From DATFLS01 sp964413425 (GTDB lineage Bacteria; Fidelibacterota; JAANXI01): DNA of 34,151 bases. The stretch is taken from assembly GCA_964413425.1 (NCBI GenBank), contig CAYPST010000036.1, forward strand, positions 1-34,151, in the 5' to 3' direction. Shown one piece after another: positions 17,352 through 25,065 of this stretch. How positions within the stretch are numbered: position 1 is the stretch's first letter; each line of letters opens with the position of its first letter. Position numbers and translations under genes: made by a program. The notes beneath the pieces were generated by a model. The model did no database searches. It worked only from the letters and a program-made list of their open reading frames with translations, and was not told the DNA's origin.

Positions 17352-18956
17352 ATGCAACACAGAACATGGTTTATTTTCGCAGTGGCCCTGCTGCTCCTCA
17401 TCGGAGGCCTGGTCAGCTGTGAGATGCCGACTGAAGAAAACGGAGAGGAGACCGGTGAGACCGGCACCCTCTCTGTGCTGCTGGCCGATGCCCCGTTTCC
17501 CATTGATTTGGTGGCGGAAGCCAGTGTGACCATTGACAGCGTGGATATTCGGGAACAGGATGCCGAGGACGCAGAGAACCCGTTCCACACCCTGACCACC
17601 GAGCAGAGCACGTACAATCTGCTGGACCTGCAGAATGGGGTGACCGCGTCGCTGGCCGAGCTGGAAATTCCGGTCGGATCGTATGATTTGATCCGGTTGT
17701 ATGTGAGTGCCGCGCAGGTCATCCTGACGGATGGGACCGAATACGATCTGATGGTGCCCAGTGGCGCCCAGACCGGGTTGAAGGTGTTCATCGATCCCGC
17801 CATCACAGTGGAAGGCGGCCTAACCGCCGAACTGCTGCTGGACATGGACGTGAGCAAGTCGTTCATTCCGGAGGGGGCCATCGACACCCCGGCCGGCATT
17901 ACCGGCTTTCTGTTCAAGCCGGTGGTGCGGGCGGCGAATCTGTCCACGGCCGGACGCATTGCCGGATCCGTGACCGATTCCACCGGGAGCGCCGCGGCTG
18001 ATGTGCAGGTCTGGGCAGAAACGGATTCAGTGGTCTCCGCCACGTTCACCGAAGACGACGGTTCCTATGCCCTGATCGGCCTGCCGGAAGACACCTATAC
18101 TGTCAAGGCTCTCATCCATGAAGATACCATGGCCACAGCAAATGTGGAAGTGGTGGCCGCCAATGAAACCACCGTGGACATCCAGTGGTCCGACGGCACC
18201 GGCAAATTAACCGTGGAAATGACCGATGCGCCGTTTCCCGTGGATACCGTGGCCTCGGCCATGGTGACCATTGACAGCATCGATGCGCGGCAAGCCGGCG
18301 AAACAGCAGACGGCGCGTATATCACGTTGACCACCGAATCCCGGTCGTATGACCTGCTGGAGTTACGCAACGGGGTGACGGTCACGTTGGCCGATCTCGA
18401 AATTCCGGAAGGCGAATATGATCAGATCCGGTTATACATCTCCGAGGCGGGAATCGAATTGAAGGACGGGCAGACCTACGATCTCACCGTCCCGAGCGGT
18501 GCGCAGACCGGGCTCAAGCTGTTCATCGAGCCGGCAATGCAGGTGAAATTCGGAGTCACGTCAGAATTATTGCTGGACTTCGATGTGAGCAAATCGTTCG
18601 TTGCCCAGGGCAGTTTTGAGGGCCCGCAGGATTTTGAGGGCTTTATCTTCCGGCCCACCTTACGGGCGGTGAACAAGTCCACCGCAGGCGACATCGTCGG
18701 TACCATTACGGACACCACTGGTACCACTGGTGCGGCCATGCCGGATGTGCAGGTCTGGGTCCAGGTGGACCAGGATACGGTGACCGCCACCTTCACCGAT
18801 GAAGACGGCGGATACGCCTTACTCGGTCTGCCGGCCGATACCTATCTCTTACAGGTATCCAGTGTCGAATACGATACCACCATCACGGTCAGTGAATCGG
18901 TGGAGGTGGTGGCCGGATCGGCAACCAGGGTGGATTACCAGTTTGACCTGGAATAG
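17352..18956 (+). CDS. lipoprotein with two DUF4382 + carboxypeptidase-regulatory-like modules
   Basis: The 534-residue protein begins with a lipoprotein signal (GGLVSC, Cys23) and a Glu/Gly/Thr linker. It then has two copies of a module of about 245 residues: DUF4382 at about 37-196 (TGTLSVLLADAPFP ... FKPVVRA) plus a regulatory-like domain at 200-278 (GRIAGSVTDSTG ... EDDGSYALIGLPEDTYTV). The second copy runs 283-441 and 446-531. Strong conservation between copies (PSGAQTGLK, LLLD.DVSKSF) shows an internal duplication. AAGGAGG lies 5 bases before the ATG. It is probably a surface or periplasmic binding or structural protein; function unknown. It is monocistronic, with a hairpin after it. 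Confidence 0.85.
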   Translation: MQHRTWFIFAVALLLLIGGLVSCEMPTEENGEETGETGTLSVLLADAPFPIDLVAEASVTIDSVDIREQDAEDAENPFHTLTTEQSTYNLLDLQNGVTASLAELEIPVGSYDLIRLYVSAAQVILTDGTEYDLMVPSGAQTGLKVFIDPAITVEGGLTAELLLDMDVSKSFIPEGAIDTPAGITGFLFKPVVRAANLSTAGRIAGSVTDSTGSAAADVQVWAETDSVVSATFTEDDGSYALIGLPEDTYTVKALIHEDTMATANVEVVAANETTVDIQWSDGTGKLTVEMTDAPFPVDTVASAMVTIDSIDARQAGETADGAYITLTTESRSYDLLELRNGVTVTLADLEIPEGEYDQIRLYISEAGIELKDGQTYDLTVPSGAQTGLKLFIEPAMQVKFGVTSELLLDFDVSKSFVAQGSFEGPQDFEGFIFRPTLRAVNKSTAGDIVGTITDTTGTTGAAMPDVQVWVQVDQDTVTATFTDEDGGYALLGLPADTYLLQVSSVEYDTTITVSESVEVVAGSATRVDYQFDLE

Positions 18957-18992
18957 TGGAACGCTGATATCGAACCACAAAAGAACCGAATG

Positions 18993-19023
18993 CAAAGCCC
19001 GGAGGTATCCCCTTCGGGCTTTG
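18993..19023 (+). terminator. stem-loop after the DUF4382 gene
   Basis: CAAAGCCCG and CGGGCTTTG form a perfect 9-bp stem around a 13-base loop, 37 bases after the stop codon. There is no downstream T-run beyond the TTTG in the stem, so it is an imperfect intrinsic terminator or a 3'-end stabiliser. Confidence 0.45.
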
Positions 19024-19084
19024 TGCTATAGAGACCTACCCGGACTGAATTGGAGGCAGGATATTGTTGATTTTTTTCTTTATT

Positions 19085-19321
19085 GAGTCTCTTTAGAAAA
19101 CGCCTCGCAGAGATCCCTTGACGACGGGACAAAGATCGCGAAGGTCGCCCCAACGGGATCCTCCAAAGGAGTCCTTCGGACCTTCGGGACAAAGAACGCA
19201 AAGAAAATATAACATATATCCGTCCAAATAGCGTCATAGATTGTGCTTATATCTTCTCTCCGTACTAAACAGAAACCACGTTCACCACCTTGTATCAGAC
19301 ACATGTTTTCTAAACACTCTC
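19085..19321. mobile_element. 237-bp element with GAGTCTC...-type inverted ends
   Basis: The left end (19,085-19,107) matches the 23-bp end of the 9,119 element at 22 of 23 positions. The right end (19,306-19,321, TTTTCTAAACACTCTC) is its shorter inverted partner and exactly complements the solo repeat at 9,057. The interior begins with CTTCGGG-rich sequence shared in part with 1,395-1,411 and has no transposase frame. This looks like the longest non-autonomous member of the family in the window. Confidence 0.6.
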
Positions 19322-19448
19322 ACCCACTAAGTAATTCAGAAGTCATAGCAGACAGACTGATTACATCAAATCGTTCATTACTCCATCTGCCTAGAAATTA
19401 TGATGAACATAATCATATTAAAAATAATTAAATGGAATCTCAAGAACC

Positions 19449-19466
19449 GTGTGATTTTGATCACAC
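19449..19466. promoter_or_regulatory. CRP-like palindrome TGTGA-N6-TCACA
   Basis: The 18 bases GTGTGA-TTTTGA-TCACAC match the classical CRP half-sites exactly. A second palindrome, TGACGTCA, follows at 19,474-19,481, and a TATAAA box lies at 19,514-19,519. No protein gene starts nearby on either strand, so either the site is fortuitous or it controls a non-coding transcript. No regulator gene is in the window. Confidence 0.45.
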
Positions 19467-19721
19467 CTAATGTTGACGTCATCTCTGAACTTCCCAGCTG
19501 AAATTGCGTGCATTATAAAGATATTACCGATTTTTCCAATACCTCCGCCGATGATTTGTGTTGCTCCTAACAGCTTTCCAACTCATGGTTATACGGGCGT
19601 AGCTGATCATGGCCGTCAGCCCTGGATATAGCCGTCACCACCCGACAGACTGCCCGGACCTTAAGGCGCCCTATGACTGTTCTGGGAGATAAGGTCCATA
19701 TTTGTAACGAGTTCTGCCTGC

Positions 19722-19743
19722 CCGATGCCTCATCGGTTGTTCT
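19722..19743 (+). terminator. weak stem-loop with partial T-run
   Basis: CCGATG-CCT-CATCGG forms a 6-bp stem with a 3-base loop followed by TTGTTCT. It could end a plus-strand transcript from near 19,526, or be chance. Confidence 0.25.
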
Positions 19744-19804
19744 ATAAAAGCCGACGGCTCCGGGCAATCATTACTTTCAATAACAGCATCCTACTTATTC
19801 CATT

Positions 19805-20767
19805 TTAAAGGCAGACAACAAGGATCCCTGTTAATAAGATCAATCCGGCAGTGAAGGCGGCATTCCGGAGAGCCTTCCCGATATCCACGGAGAGGGGTAG
19901 TTCATATTCCCGTCCCAAAATATACGATCCGGGTTTTCTCAATTGGACCTTCAGGAATCCTGAACCGGCCGCCATGGGCCAGCCGCTGTTCGGACTGGCA
20001 GGCACCCGGGCATCACGCCAGCTGATGCGCAAAGCATTCCACGAAACTCCGGCAACGCCTATAGCAATTGCGACCAGTTTCGCGGGGAGAAAGTTCAACA
20101 CATCATCCGCCCGCGCCCCGGCAAAGCCCAGTTCTGCGATCTCTTTATCCGGATAACCAATCATAGAATCAACCGTATTAACGACTTTATACGAAAGCGT
20201 CAACCCGATACCGGTCAGCACACCAAATTGCGAACCTATGACATAATAAAACAGAGGCGACATCCAGGTGTCTAATAAACTTTCATATAATGATTCTATG
20301 GCTGCCGAGCACATTTCACCCTTTGTTAAATTATCACGATTCCGGCTGACCAACGATCTCAGGTGGTTTCTGGCCAGTTCAATATTTGTTTCAACCTGCT
20401 CCTGAACCCTGCGAACTTCTTCAAACAGCAGACGCAGAGATATGGTTGACTTCAGAAGGAAAATACCAGAAATAACCCCAAGCGGAGGATGAATAGAAAA
20501 GCCGAGATATAAAATTATTGTACCTCCACCGGCAATTATCGCCAAAGTCCCTAAAAGTAAAACGGCACCATCCAACCTGGTAACCGGCTTCCCCTGATAT
20601 TGGTTGACAAACCGGTTTACCACTTTTCCCGTCCAGATTACCGGATGACATAATTTCCCGGGCTCTCCAAACAGGAGATCATAAGCCACCGCTCCACACA
20701 AAATAATTACTTCTACGGGCACGGAAAAGAAAGCCAGTACTTTACTCCTGTTTTCTGTTCCCCTCAC
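19805..20767 (-). CDS. cbiB: adenosylcobinamide-phosphate synthase
   Basis: CbiB/CobD(Pseudomonas)-type integral membrane protein of 320 residues that joins aminopropanol phosphate to cobyric acid late in cobalamin synthesis. Diagnostic stretches are YDLLFGEPGKLCHPVIWTG (about 27-46), SLYESLLDTWMSPLFYYVIG, LSYKVVNTVDSMIGYPDKE and ARADDVLNFLPAKL. Several hydrophobic helices are evident. The GTG start overlaps the cobD stop by 4 bases (GTGA), which argues for translational coupling; the start is slightly N-terminal of the usual family start. It is the last gene of the operon. Cobyric acid synthase is not encoded here, so its substrate must be imported or made elsewhere. Confidence 0.92.
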   Translation of the reverse strand: MRGTENRSKVLAFFSVPVEVIILCGAVAYDLLFGEPGKLCHPVIWTGKVVNRFVNQYQGKPVTRLDGAVLLLGTLAIIAGGGTIILYLGFSIHPPLGVISGIFLLKSTISLRLLFEEVRRVQEQVETNIELARNHLRSLVSRNRDNLTKGEMCSAAIESLYESLLDTWMSPLFYYVIGSQFGVLTGIGLTLSYKVVNTVDSMIGYPDKEIAELGFAGARADDVLNFLPAKLVAIAIGVAGVSWNALRISWRDARVPASPNSGWPMAAGSGFLKVQLRKPGSYILGREYELPLSVDIGKALRNAAFTAGLILLTGILVVCL

Positions 20768-21885
20768 ATATTATTCAGACATTGCTGCAAACCATCCAGC
20801 AGCTGCTCGTTCTCCGGTCGAGACTTTACAGCCGTGCGCACGTGCCACTTACTCAGGCCGTGAAAAAGGGACGCATCCCGTAATACAATATTCCATTCTA
20901 ACATCCTTTCGACCAGCTCGGCAGCCGTAACTCCCCGTGCCCTGGTGTCAAACAATATGAAGTTCGCTTTTCCGGAATAGCAGGGCAGTCCCAGTCGGCT
21001 CAAATGTTCTTCCAAAAAGGCGCGCTCCTCTGTTATTTTCTTCAGACTTTCCTGAACAAAGAAGCGCTCCTCCCTTAACAAAAACCTGCCCGCCACGGCA
21101 GCGCAGGTATTCATATTCCAGGGGGGACGGAATCGATCCAAACAGCGGGAGAGATGGGAATGGGCAACGCCAAACCCGGCTCGTAAGCCGGGAACAGCGA
21201 AAATTTTTGTCAGCGATCGAATTATTAGTAGATTGGGATAGTCCGTCACGTAGGTGACCATACTTTCCCGGGGATCTGCCAGTTCAATAAACGCCTCATC
21301 CATCACCAGCAGTGTTTCGGCTTCTTTGCACTTCTTCAGCAACGGCTGCAGCACGTCACGTTTTCTTAACCGGCCAGTCGGATTATTCGGATTACAAAAA
21401 AATACCACATCATAATGACGTAAATTCCCTGCTGGCATCTCAAATAGTGAGCTGTGGGGGATTCTTGCCACATGGATTCCAAATAATTCCGCCTGATGGG
21501 CATACTCACTGAAGGTGGGTTGGGGAATCAGGGCGGAAGGAGCTCTTTGGGTAAAGGCAACGAAAAGTAACAGGAGGCGAATAAGTTCAATCGAGCCGTT
21601 TCCGGGGATTATTGTAGAAGGCTCCAGGTGAATTCCATGGAATTGAACAAGAAAATCCTTCACTGCCTGCCGGAAGGATTGATAGGTGTCATCCGGATAC
21701 CGGTGAAAAGTTTTGAGCGCGGTTTGTGTTACCTCCCGGGTGCATTCGGGAGGTCCATAGGGATTGATATTCGCGCTGTAATCGAGCAGTGCATCCGGAT
21801 GGATCCCCATTTCTTCTGCAATCGCCTGGACCTTTCCACCATGATGAGCACCAGATTCTCTTGTCTTATTTTTGTTACTCACCAC
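20764..21885 (-). CDS. cobD: L-threonine-O-3-phosphate decarboxylase
   Basis: A PLP aminotransferase-fold enzyme of 373 residues that decarboxylates threonine phosphate to the aminopropanol phosphate used by CbiB. The opening HHGGKVQAIAEEMG and LLDYSANINPYGPP are typical of CobD; the PLP lysine is Lys227 in SLTKIFAVPGLRAGFG, with CNPNNPTG (164-171) and DEAF (196-199) as other family motifs. The GTG start at 21885 (or the adjacent one at 21882) overlaps the end of cobT by about 11 bases, with AGGAGG some 12 bases upstream. The gene order cobT-cobD-cbiB links arm synthesis with attachment. A histidinol-phosphate aminotransferase role is less likely given the context. Confidence 0.92.
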   Translation of the reverse strand: MVSNKNKTRESGAHHGGKVQAIAEEMGIHPDALLDYSANINPYGPPECTREVTQTALKTFHRYPDDTYQSFRQAVKDFLVQFHGIHLEPSTIIPGNGSIELIRLLLLFVAFTQRAPSALIPQPTFSEYAHQAELFGIHVARIPHSSLFEMPAGNLRHYDVVFFCNPNNPTGRLRKRDVLQPLLKKCKEAETLLVMDEAFIELADPRESMVTYVTDYPNLLIIRSLTKIFAVPGLRAGFGVAHSHLSRCLDRFRPPWNMNTCAAVAGRFLLREERFFVQESLKKITEERAFLEEHLSRLGLPCYSGKANFILFDTRARGVTAAELVERMLEWNIVLRDASLFHGLSKWHVRTAVKSRPENEQLLDGLQQCLNNM

Positions 21886-22927
21886 CTGATATACCGGCCT
21901 CCTTAAAAGTTGCCATATTATTTAATAATCGGACACTTGTTTCCGCCACCGGCATGGCGAGAGCGGCGCCGCTCCCTTCCCCAAGCCGCATTGCAAGATC
22001 AAGCAGAGGGGAAAGTCCCAGATGATTCAGAGCAACCCGGTGGCCTTTCTCCCCTGAGATATGGGCGGCAATGAGAAAGGGCCGGATTTCGGGGACCAGT
22101 GCTGCTGCAGTTAAGGCACCAGCCGAAGTAATAAATCCGTCAAGCAGGGTGGGAATACGATGGGCAGCCCCTCCGATCAGACAGCCAGCAATAGCGCCAA
22201 TTTCGAATCCCCCCACTTTACTCAACACATCCAGGGGATCTTGCGGATCAGGACGGTTCACCCTCAGCGCCTGTTCGATGACTTTTGATTTGTGAGATAT
22301 CTGCTCCGCCGATAGACCGGTCCCTTTGTCTGTAATCTGATCGACCGAAGATCCCGTCAGACAGGCGGTAATCGCACTGCTCGCCGTGGTATTTCCGATA
22401 CCCATATCCCCCACTCCGAGGAGGTTTATTCCCTGCTCATACAGAATCTCTGCGAATTTGTACCCGGTTTCCAGAGACCGGAAGGCTTCCTGGCGAGTCA
22501 TGGCAGGCCCGATCATAAAATTATGCGTCCCTTTTCTGATACTCCGGTCGAGGATCTCAGCCGGTACATCTTCGGTATCAACCCCCATATTTATGACCCG
22601 GACTTCTGCCTGAGCTTGCTCTGCCAACACATTGATCCCTGCACCGCCGGCGACGAAGGTCCGGATCATCGAGGCGGTGACACTCTTCGGGTATTTACTG
22701 ACACCTTGCTCAACCACCCCGTGATCTCCGGCGAACAGAGCAATGGTTTTTCTCTCCAGAGACGGATCGAGCTCTCCGGTTATGCCGGCTATCTGCACTG
22801 CCAGATCTTCCAGTTGCCCCAGGCTTCCCCGGGGTTTGACCAAAGAATCCCAGCGTTCACGAGCTTGACTTCGGGCCTCTGTATCCGGGCAGGGTATATC
22901 AGGTATGAGGTGTTCCAAGGTATTCAT
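21875..22927 (-). CDS. cobT: nicotinate-nucleotide-dimethylbenzimidazole phosphoribosyltransferase
   Basis: The 350-residue enzyme transfers phosphoribose from nicotinate mononucleotide to the lower-ligand base, making alpha-ribazole phosphate. Typical features are KPRGSLGQLEDLA, FAGDHGVVEQGVSKYP (about 66-81), GVGDMGIGNTTASSA and the catalytic glutamate in RLGEGSGAALA, which falls at residue 317, the same number as in the Salmonella enzyme. The ATG at 22927 is the natural family start. It lies 57 bases downstream of cobU in a single transcription unit. No lower-ligand synthesis gene (bluB or bza) is seen, so the base is probably scavenged. Confidence 0.95.
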   Translation of the reverse strand: MNTLEHLIPDIPCPDTEARSQARERWDSLVKPRGSLGQLEDLAVQIAGITGELDPSLERKTIALFAGDHGVVEQGVSKYPKSVTASMIRTFVAGGAGINVLAEQAQAEVRVINMGVDTEDVPAEILDRSIRKGTHNFMIGPAMTRQEAFRSLETGYKFAEILYEQGINLLGVGDMGIGNTTASSAITACLTGSSVDQITDKGTGLSAEQISHKSKVIEQALRVNRPDPQDPLDVLSKVGGFEIGAIAGCLIGGAAHRIPTLLDGFITSAGALTAAALVPEIRPFLIAAHISGEKGHRVALNHLGLSPLLDLAMRLGEGSGAALAMPVAETSVRLLNNMATFKEAGISGGE

Positions 22928-22984
22928 GGTTCCTGCACTCTCTCGCTTATTACCGCAACTGAGAAATAATTTTAATTGTCCAGG

Positions 22985-23515
22985 CTATTTTAACGGGACC
23001 GGGAGTCCGGCCACCATCAAGGTGACCGTTTCCGCTTCAGATGCACATATCTGATTGGCACGTCCTAATATATCCCGGAATTCTCTGCCAATCCGGGTTG
23101 AAGGGACCAACCCCATACCGGCGATATTGGAGACCATAATCAAGCTATATTCTCCCGTGCTTATTGCCTCTAGAGCGTTACTCACCTTTCCCAGCACCCT
23201 CTCTTCCACAGCCGCAAACTCAGCCGAACTGTTCTGTTCCATTAAATTGCCAATCCAGAATCCGAGGCAGTCAAACAATACGGCACCGGTGAACCTCTTC
23301 TTCCGCAGCTCCTGCAGCACTGGAACGACCTGAACCGGTTCTTCGATGGTCTTCCAGCCGGTGGGACGATCCTGTTTATGTTTTGCGATTCGTTCTTTCA
23401 TTTCCTGGTCTGTAGCCACACCCGTGGCCAGAAAAATCACCTCCTCATACGGGTTTGCCAGTTCCACCGCTCTGGCACTCTTCCCGCTCCGGGCTCCTCC
23501 GAGAATAAGATGCAT
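22985..23515 (-). CDS. cobU: adenosylcobinamide kinase / guanylyltransferase
   Basis: The bifunctional 176-residue enzyme phosphorylates adenosylcobinamide and then adds GMP. The P-loop GGARSGKS (6-13) and the guanylylated histidine His46 in KHKQDRPTGW are in place, and the C-terminal GREFRDILGRANQ is typical. One oddity: the usual NEVG(M)G motif reads SNIAGMG, lacking the glutamate. The ATG at 23515 starts 6 bases after the cobC stop, and AAAAAAGG touches the start codon directly, so initiation may depend on coupling to cobC translation. Confidence 0.93.
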   Translation of the reverse strand: MHLILGGARSGKSARAVELANPYEEVIFLATGVATDQEMKERIAKHKQDRPTGWKTIEEPVQVVPVLQELRKKRFTGAVLFDCLGFWIGNLMEQNSSAEFAAVEERVLGKVSNALEAISTGEYSLIMVSNIAGMGLVPSTRIGREFRDILGRANQICASEAETVTLMVAGLPVPLK

Positions 23516-23521
23516 CCTTTT

Positions 23522-24130
23522 TTATCCGATATTTAAATGAGACGTATCATTCAGGCTCGCAACTATACAGTGGTGATCGTAAATATCAACCCGGCTTATG
23601 CTGCAGAAATCCAGCTGTATTCGCCAGAAACTGTCCAGAGAAGCCCCCAGTATTTCCAAAATCAACGTCCGGAGGGTTCCACCGTGAGCAACCACTATGA
23701 CCGGGGAGGCGGATTCCTCACGAAGAGTCTTCCAGATACTGCCCACCCTGGTGTGCAGCTCTTGCACCGATTCGCCCCCGGGTGGCCTGAAATCACTGGG
23801 ATTTTTCCAAATCCGTTCCCAGTCAGAAGGAGAGCTCCGGGCGATTTCTTCATGCGTTCGCCCTTCCCATTCCCCGAATGATAGTTCATTCAGTTTCCCG
23901 GTTTTTTTCACCGGGATGTTATGCCTATTCCCGATAATCCCGGCGGTCTCTTCTGCCCGGACAAGTTCTGATGTATAAATCACAGCCGGAGCGTTATCAG
24001 CAAATACCCCCGCTACCTCACCGGCCTGCTGTTTTCCGGTTTCATTTAATGGGACGTTACTCCATCCCTGGTACCGGTTCTGCCTGTTCCACTCCGTCTG
24101 CCCATGACGAATCAGGTAAATGCGATTCAT
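23522..24130 (-). CDS. cobC: alpha-ribazole-5'-phosphate phosphatase
   Basis: A histidine-phosphatase-superfamily protein of 202 residues. The catalytic RHG lies at 8-10 (YLIRHGQTEWN), followed by TSELVRAEETA, FGEWEG and the second histidine in VVAHGGTLRTL. In a cobalamin operon it should dephosphorylate alpha-ribazole phosphate (or cobalamin phosphate). The ATG at 24130 is preferred because the motif then sits at the normal distance and GGGCGGGATGG precedes it; an upstream ATG at 24145 lacks a ribosome-binding site. A general phosphoglycerate-mutase-like phosphatase is the alternative, but context favours CobC. Confidence 0.88.
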   Translation of the reverse strand: MNRIYLIRHGQTEWNRQNRYQGWSNVPLNETGKQQAGEVAGVFADNAPAVIYTSELVRAEETAGIIGNRHNIPVKKTGKLNELSFGEWEGRTHEEIARSSPSDWERIWKNPSDFRPPGGESVQELHTRVGSIWKTLREESASPVIVVAHGGTLRTLILEILGASLDSFWRIQLDFCSISRVDIYDHHCIVASLNDTSHLNIG

Positions 24131-24230
24131 ACCATCCCGCCCCATACTGACTCAATTATCATTTGTGCTCCCGTGATCCCCGACGACATGCAAATGCACC
24201 TCACACACAGATTTTTGAAGGCGTACTAGG

Positions 24231-24298
24231 GAGGCACTTTTTCTCTGGAAAAGAATGCCTCTCATAGGGAGGTTCATTTGAAGTGGAATTTTCCTCCC
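24231..24298. other. two stem-loops in the cobS-cobC gap
   Basis: Within the only large gap (about 170 bases) between the later operon genes, GAGGCA (24,231) pairs with TGCCTC (24,256-24,261), with a TTTTTC/GAAAAG extension. A second stem, GGGAGG (24,267-24,272) with CCTCCC (24,293-24,298), follows. They may attenuate transcription, stabilise an mRNA end, or be a small insertion. Confidence 0.4.
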
Positions 24299-24303
24299 TC
24301 TCA

Positions 24304-25065
24304 TCAGGGCCGACTCAGCACTACGAAGATTATGAGGGCCAGGGGCTTTGCTATCTCGTGCACTGCGCCCAGGATATCTCCGTTTACCCCGCCTATAATT
24401 CGCTCTCCGATCCGGACCAGTATATAGGAGACCAACAAAGTTACTCCTACCATGCCGACTCCGATACATCCTGTGCTCCCAGTGGTCAGCATCAAGGTGA
24501 CCAGGAGCCCTTTCAGGAAATTGGAGCCGGAAACCTGCTGAATAAACCGCTGCCCCATACCTGGATGGCAGGTTCTGGCAAGGGCCATGGCAGTGAGTAC
24601 TGCCTGTTTGCTCACCACTTCCGCAGCAACAATTCCCCAAAAGATGTGCCGCGGCAGTTCCATGGAGAACAGCTCTACTACCCCGCCGTACAGGAGCAGC
24701 AACACCAGCACAAGGGCGGTCAGCCCGCCGGCACCGACCTGGCCATCTTTCACGGCTTTCAATTTCCGGGAAGCATCACCTGGTGTCGCTAATCCATCAA
24801 AGGTATCCGCCAGTCCGTCTACATGATTAATACCGCTAATCACATACCATCCTCCTATTGTGAGAGCGGCTCCAATCCATGCGGGGGCCCAGGAAAAAAT
24901 CACTGCCAGGCCTCCCGTCATAACCCCGACCAGTCCACCAATAACCGGATACATCTCACCTCTCCTGCGGAAGGCATGATAATATCTTCCCGCGCCGGCT
25001 ACAGGAATGATGGTCTCGAAGCCGAGTCCGCCCAGCAATGCCTGCGGATATTCTTGAAGATTCAT
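24304..25065 (-). CDS. cobS: cobalamin-5'-phosphate / cobalamin synthase
   Basis: The integral membrane enzyme of 253 residues joins adenosylcobinamide-GDP to alpha-ribazole (phosphate). The acidic signature GINHVDGLADTFDGL is at 78-92, preceded by PVAGAGRYYHAF; the late GGVNGDILGA matches the family motif with Asn in place of the usual Thr. Hydrophobic helices alternate through the rest. The ATG overlaps the btuD stop by 4 bases, coupling transport with assembly. Length is normal. Confidence 0.93.
   Translation of the reverse strand: MNLQEYPQALLGGLGFETIIPVAGAGRYYHAFRRRGEMYPVIGGLVGVMTGGLAVIFSWAPAWIGAALTIGGWYVISGINHVDGLADTFDGLATPGDASRKLKAVKDGQVGAGGLTALVLVLLLLYGGVVELFSMELPRHIFWGIVAAEVVSKQAVLTAMALARTCHPGMGQRFIQQVSGSNFLKGLLVTLMLTTGSTGCIGVGMVGVTLLVSYILVRIGERIIGGVNGDILGAVHEIAKPLALIIFVVLSRP

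Larger units (their letters stand above)
18957..19804. other. long intergenic region between convergent genes
   Basis: About 850 bases separate the DUF4382 gene from the end of the cobalamin operon. It contains a terminator-like hairpin (18,993-19,023), a MITE-like element (19,085-19,321), an AT-rich stretch, a CRP-like palindrome (19,449-19,466) and a GC-richer stretch (19,590-19,790) ending in a small hairpin. No protein gene is credible. Confidence 0.5.

Noticed and set aside
19567..19767. 66-residue minus-strand frame in the gap after cbiB
   Set aside because: No ribosome-binding site and no recognisable family; composition looks random.
24152..24640. Minus-strand protein-coding frame overlapping cobS
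   Set aside because: It runs in another frame of cobS and is Arg/Ser/Gly/His-rich without motifs; cobS explains the region.
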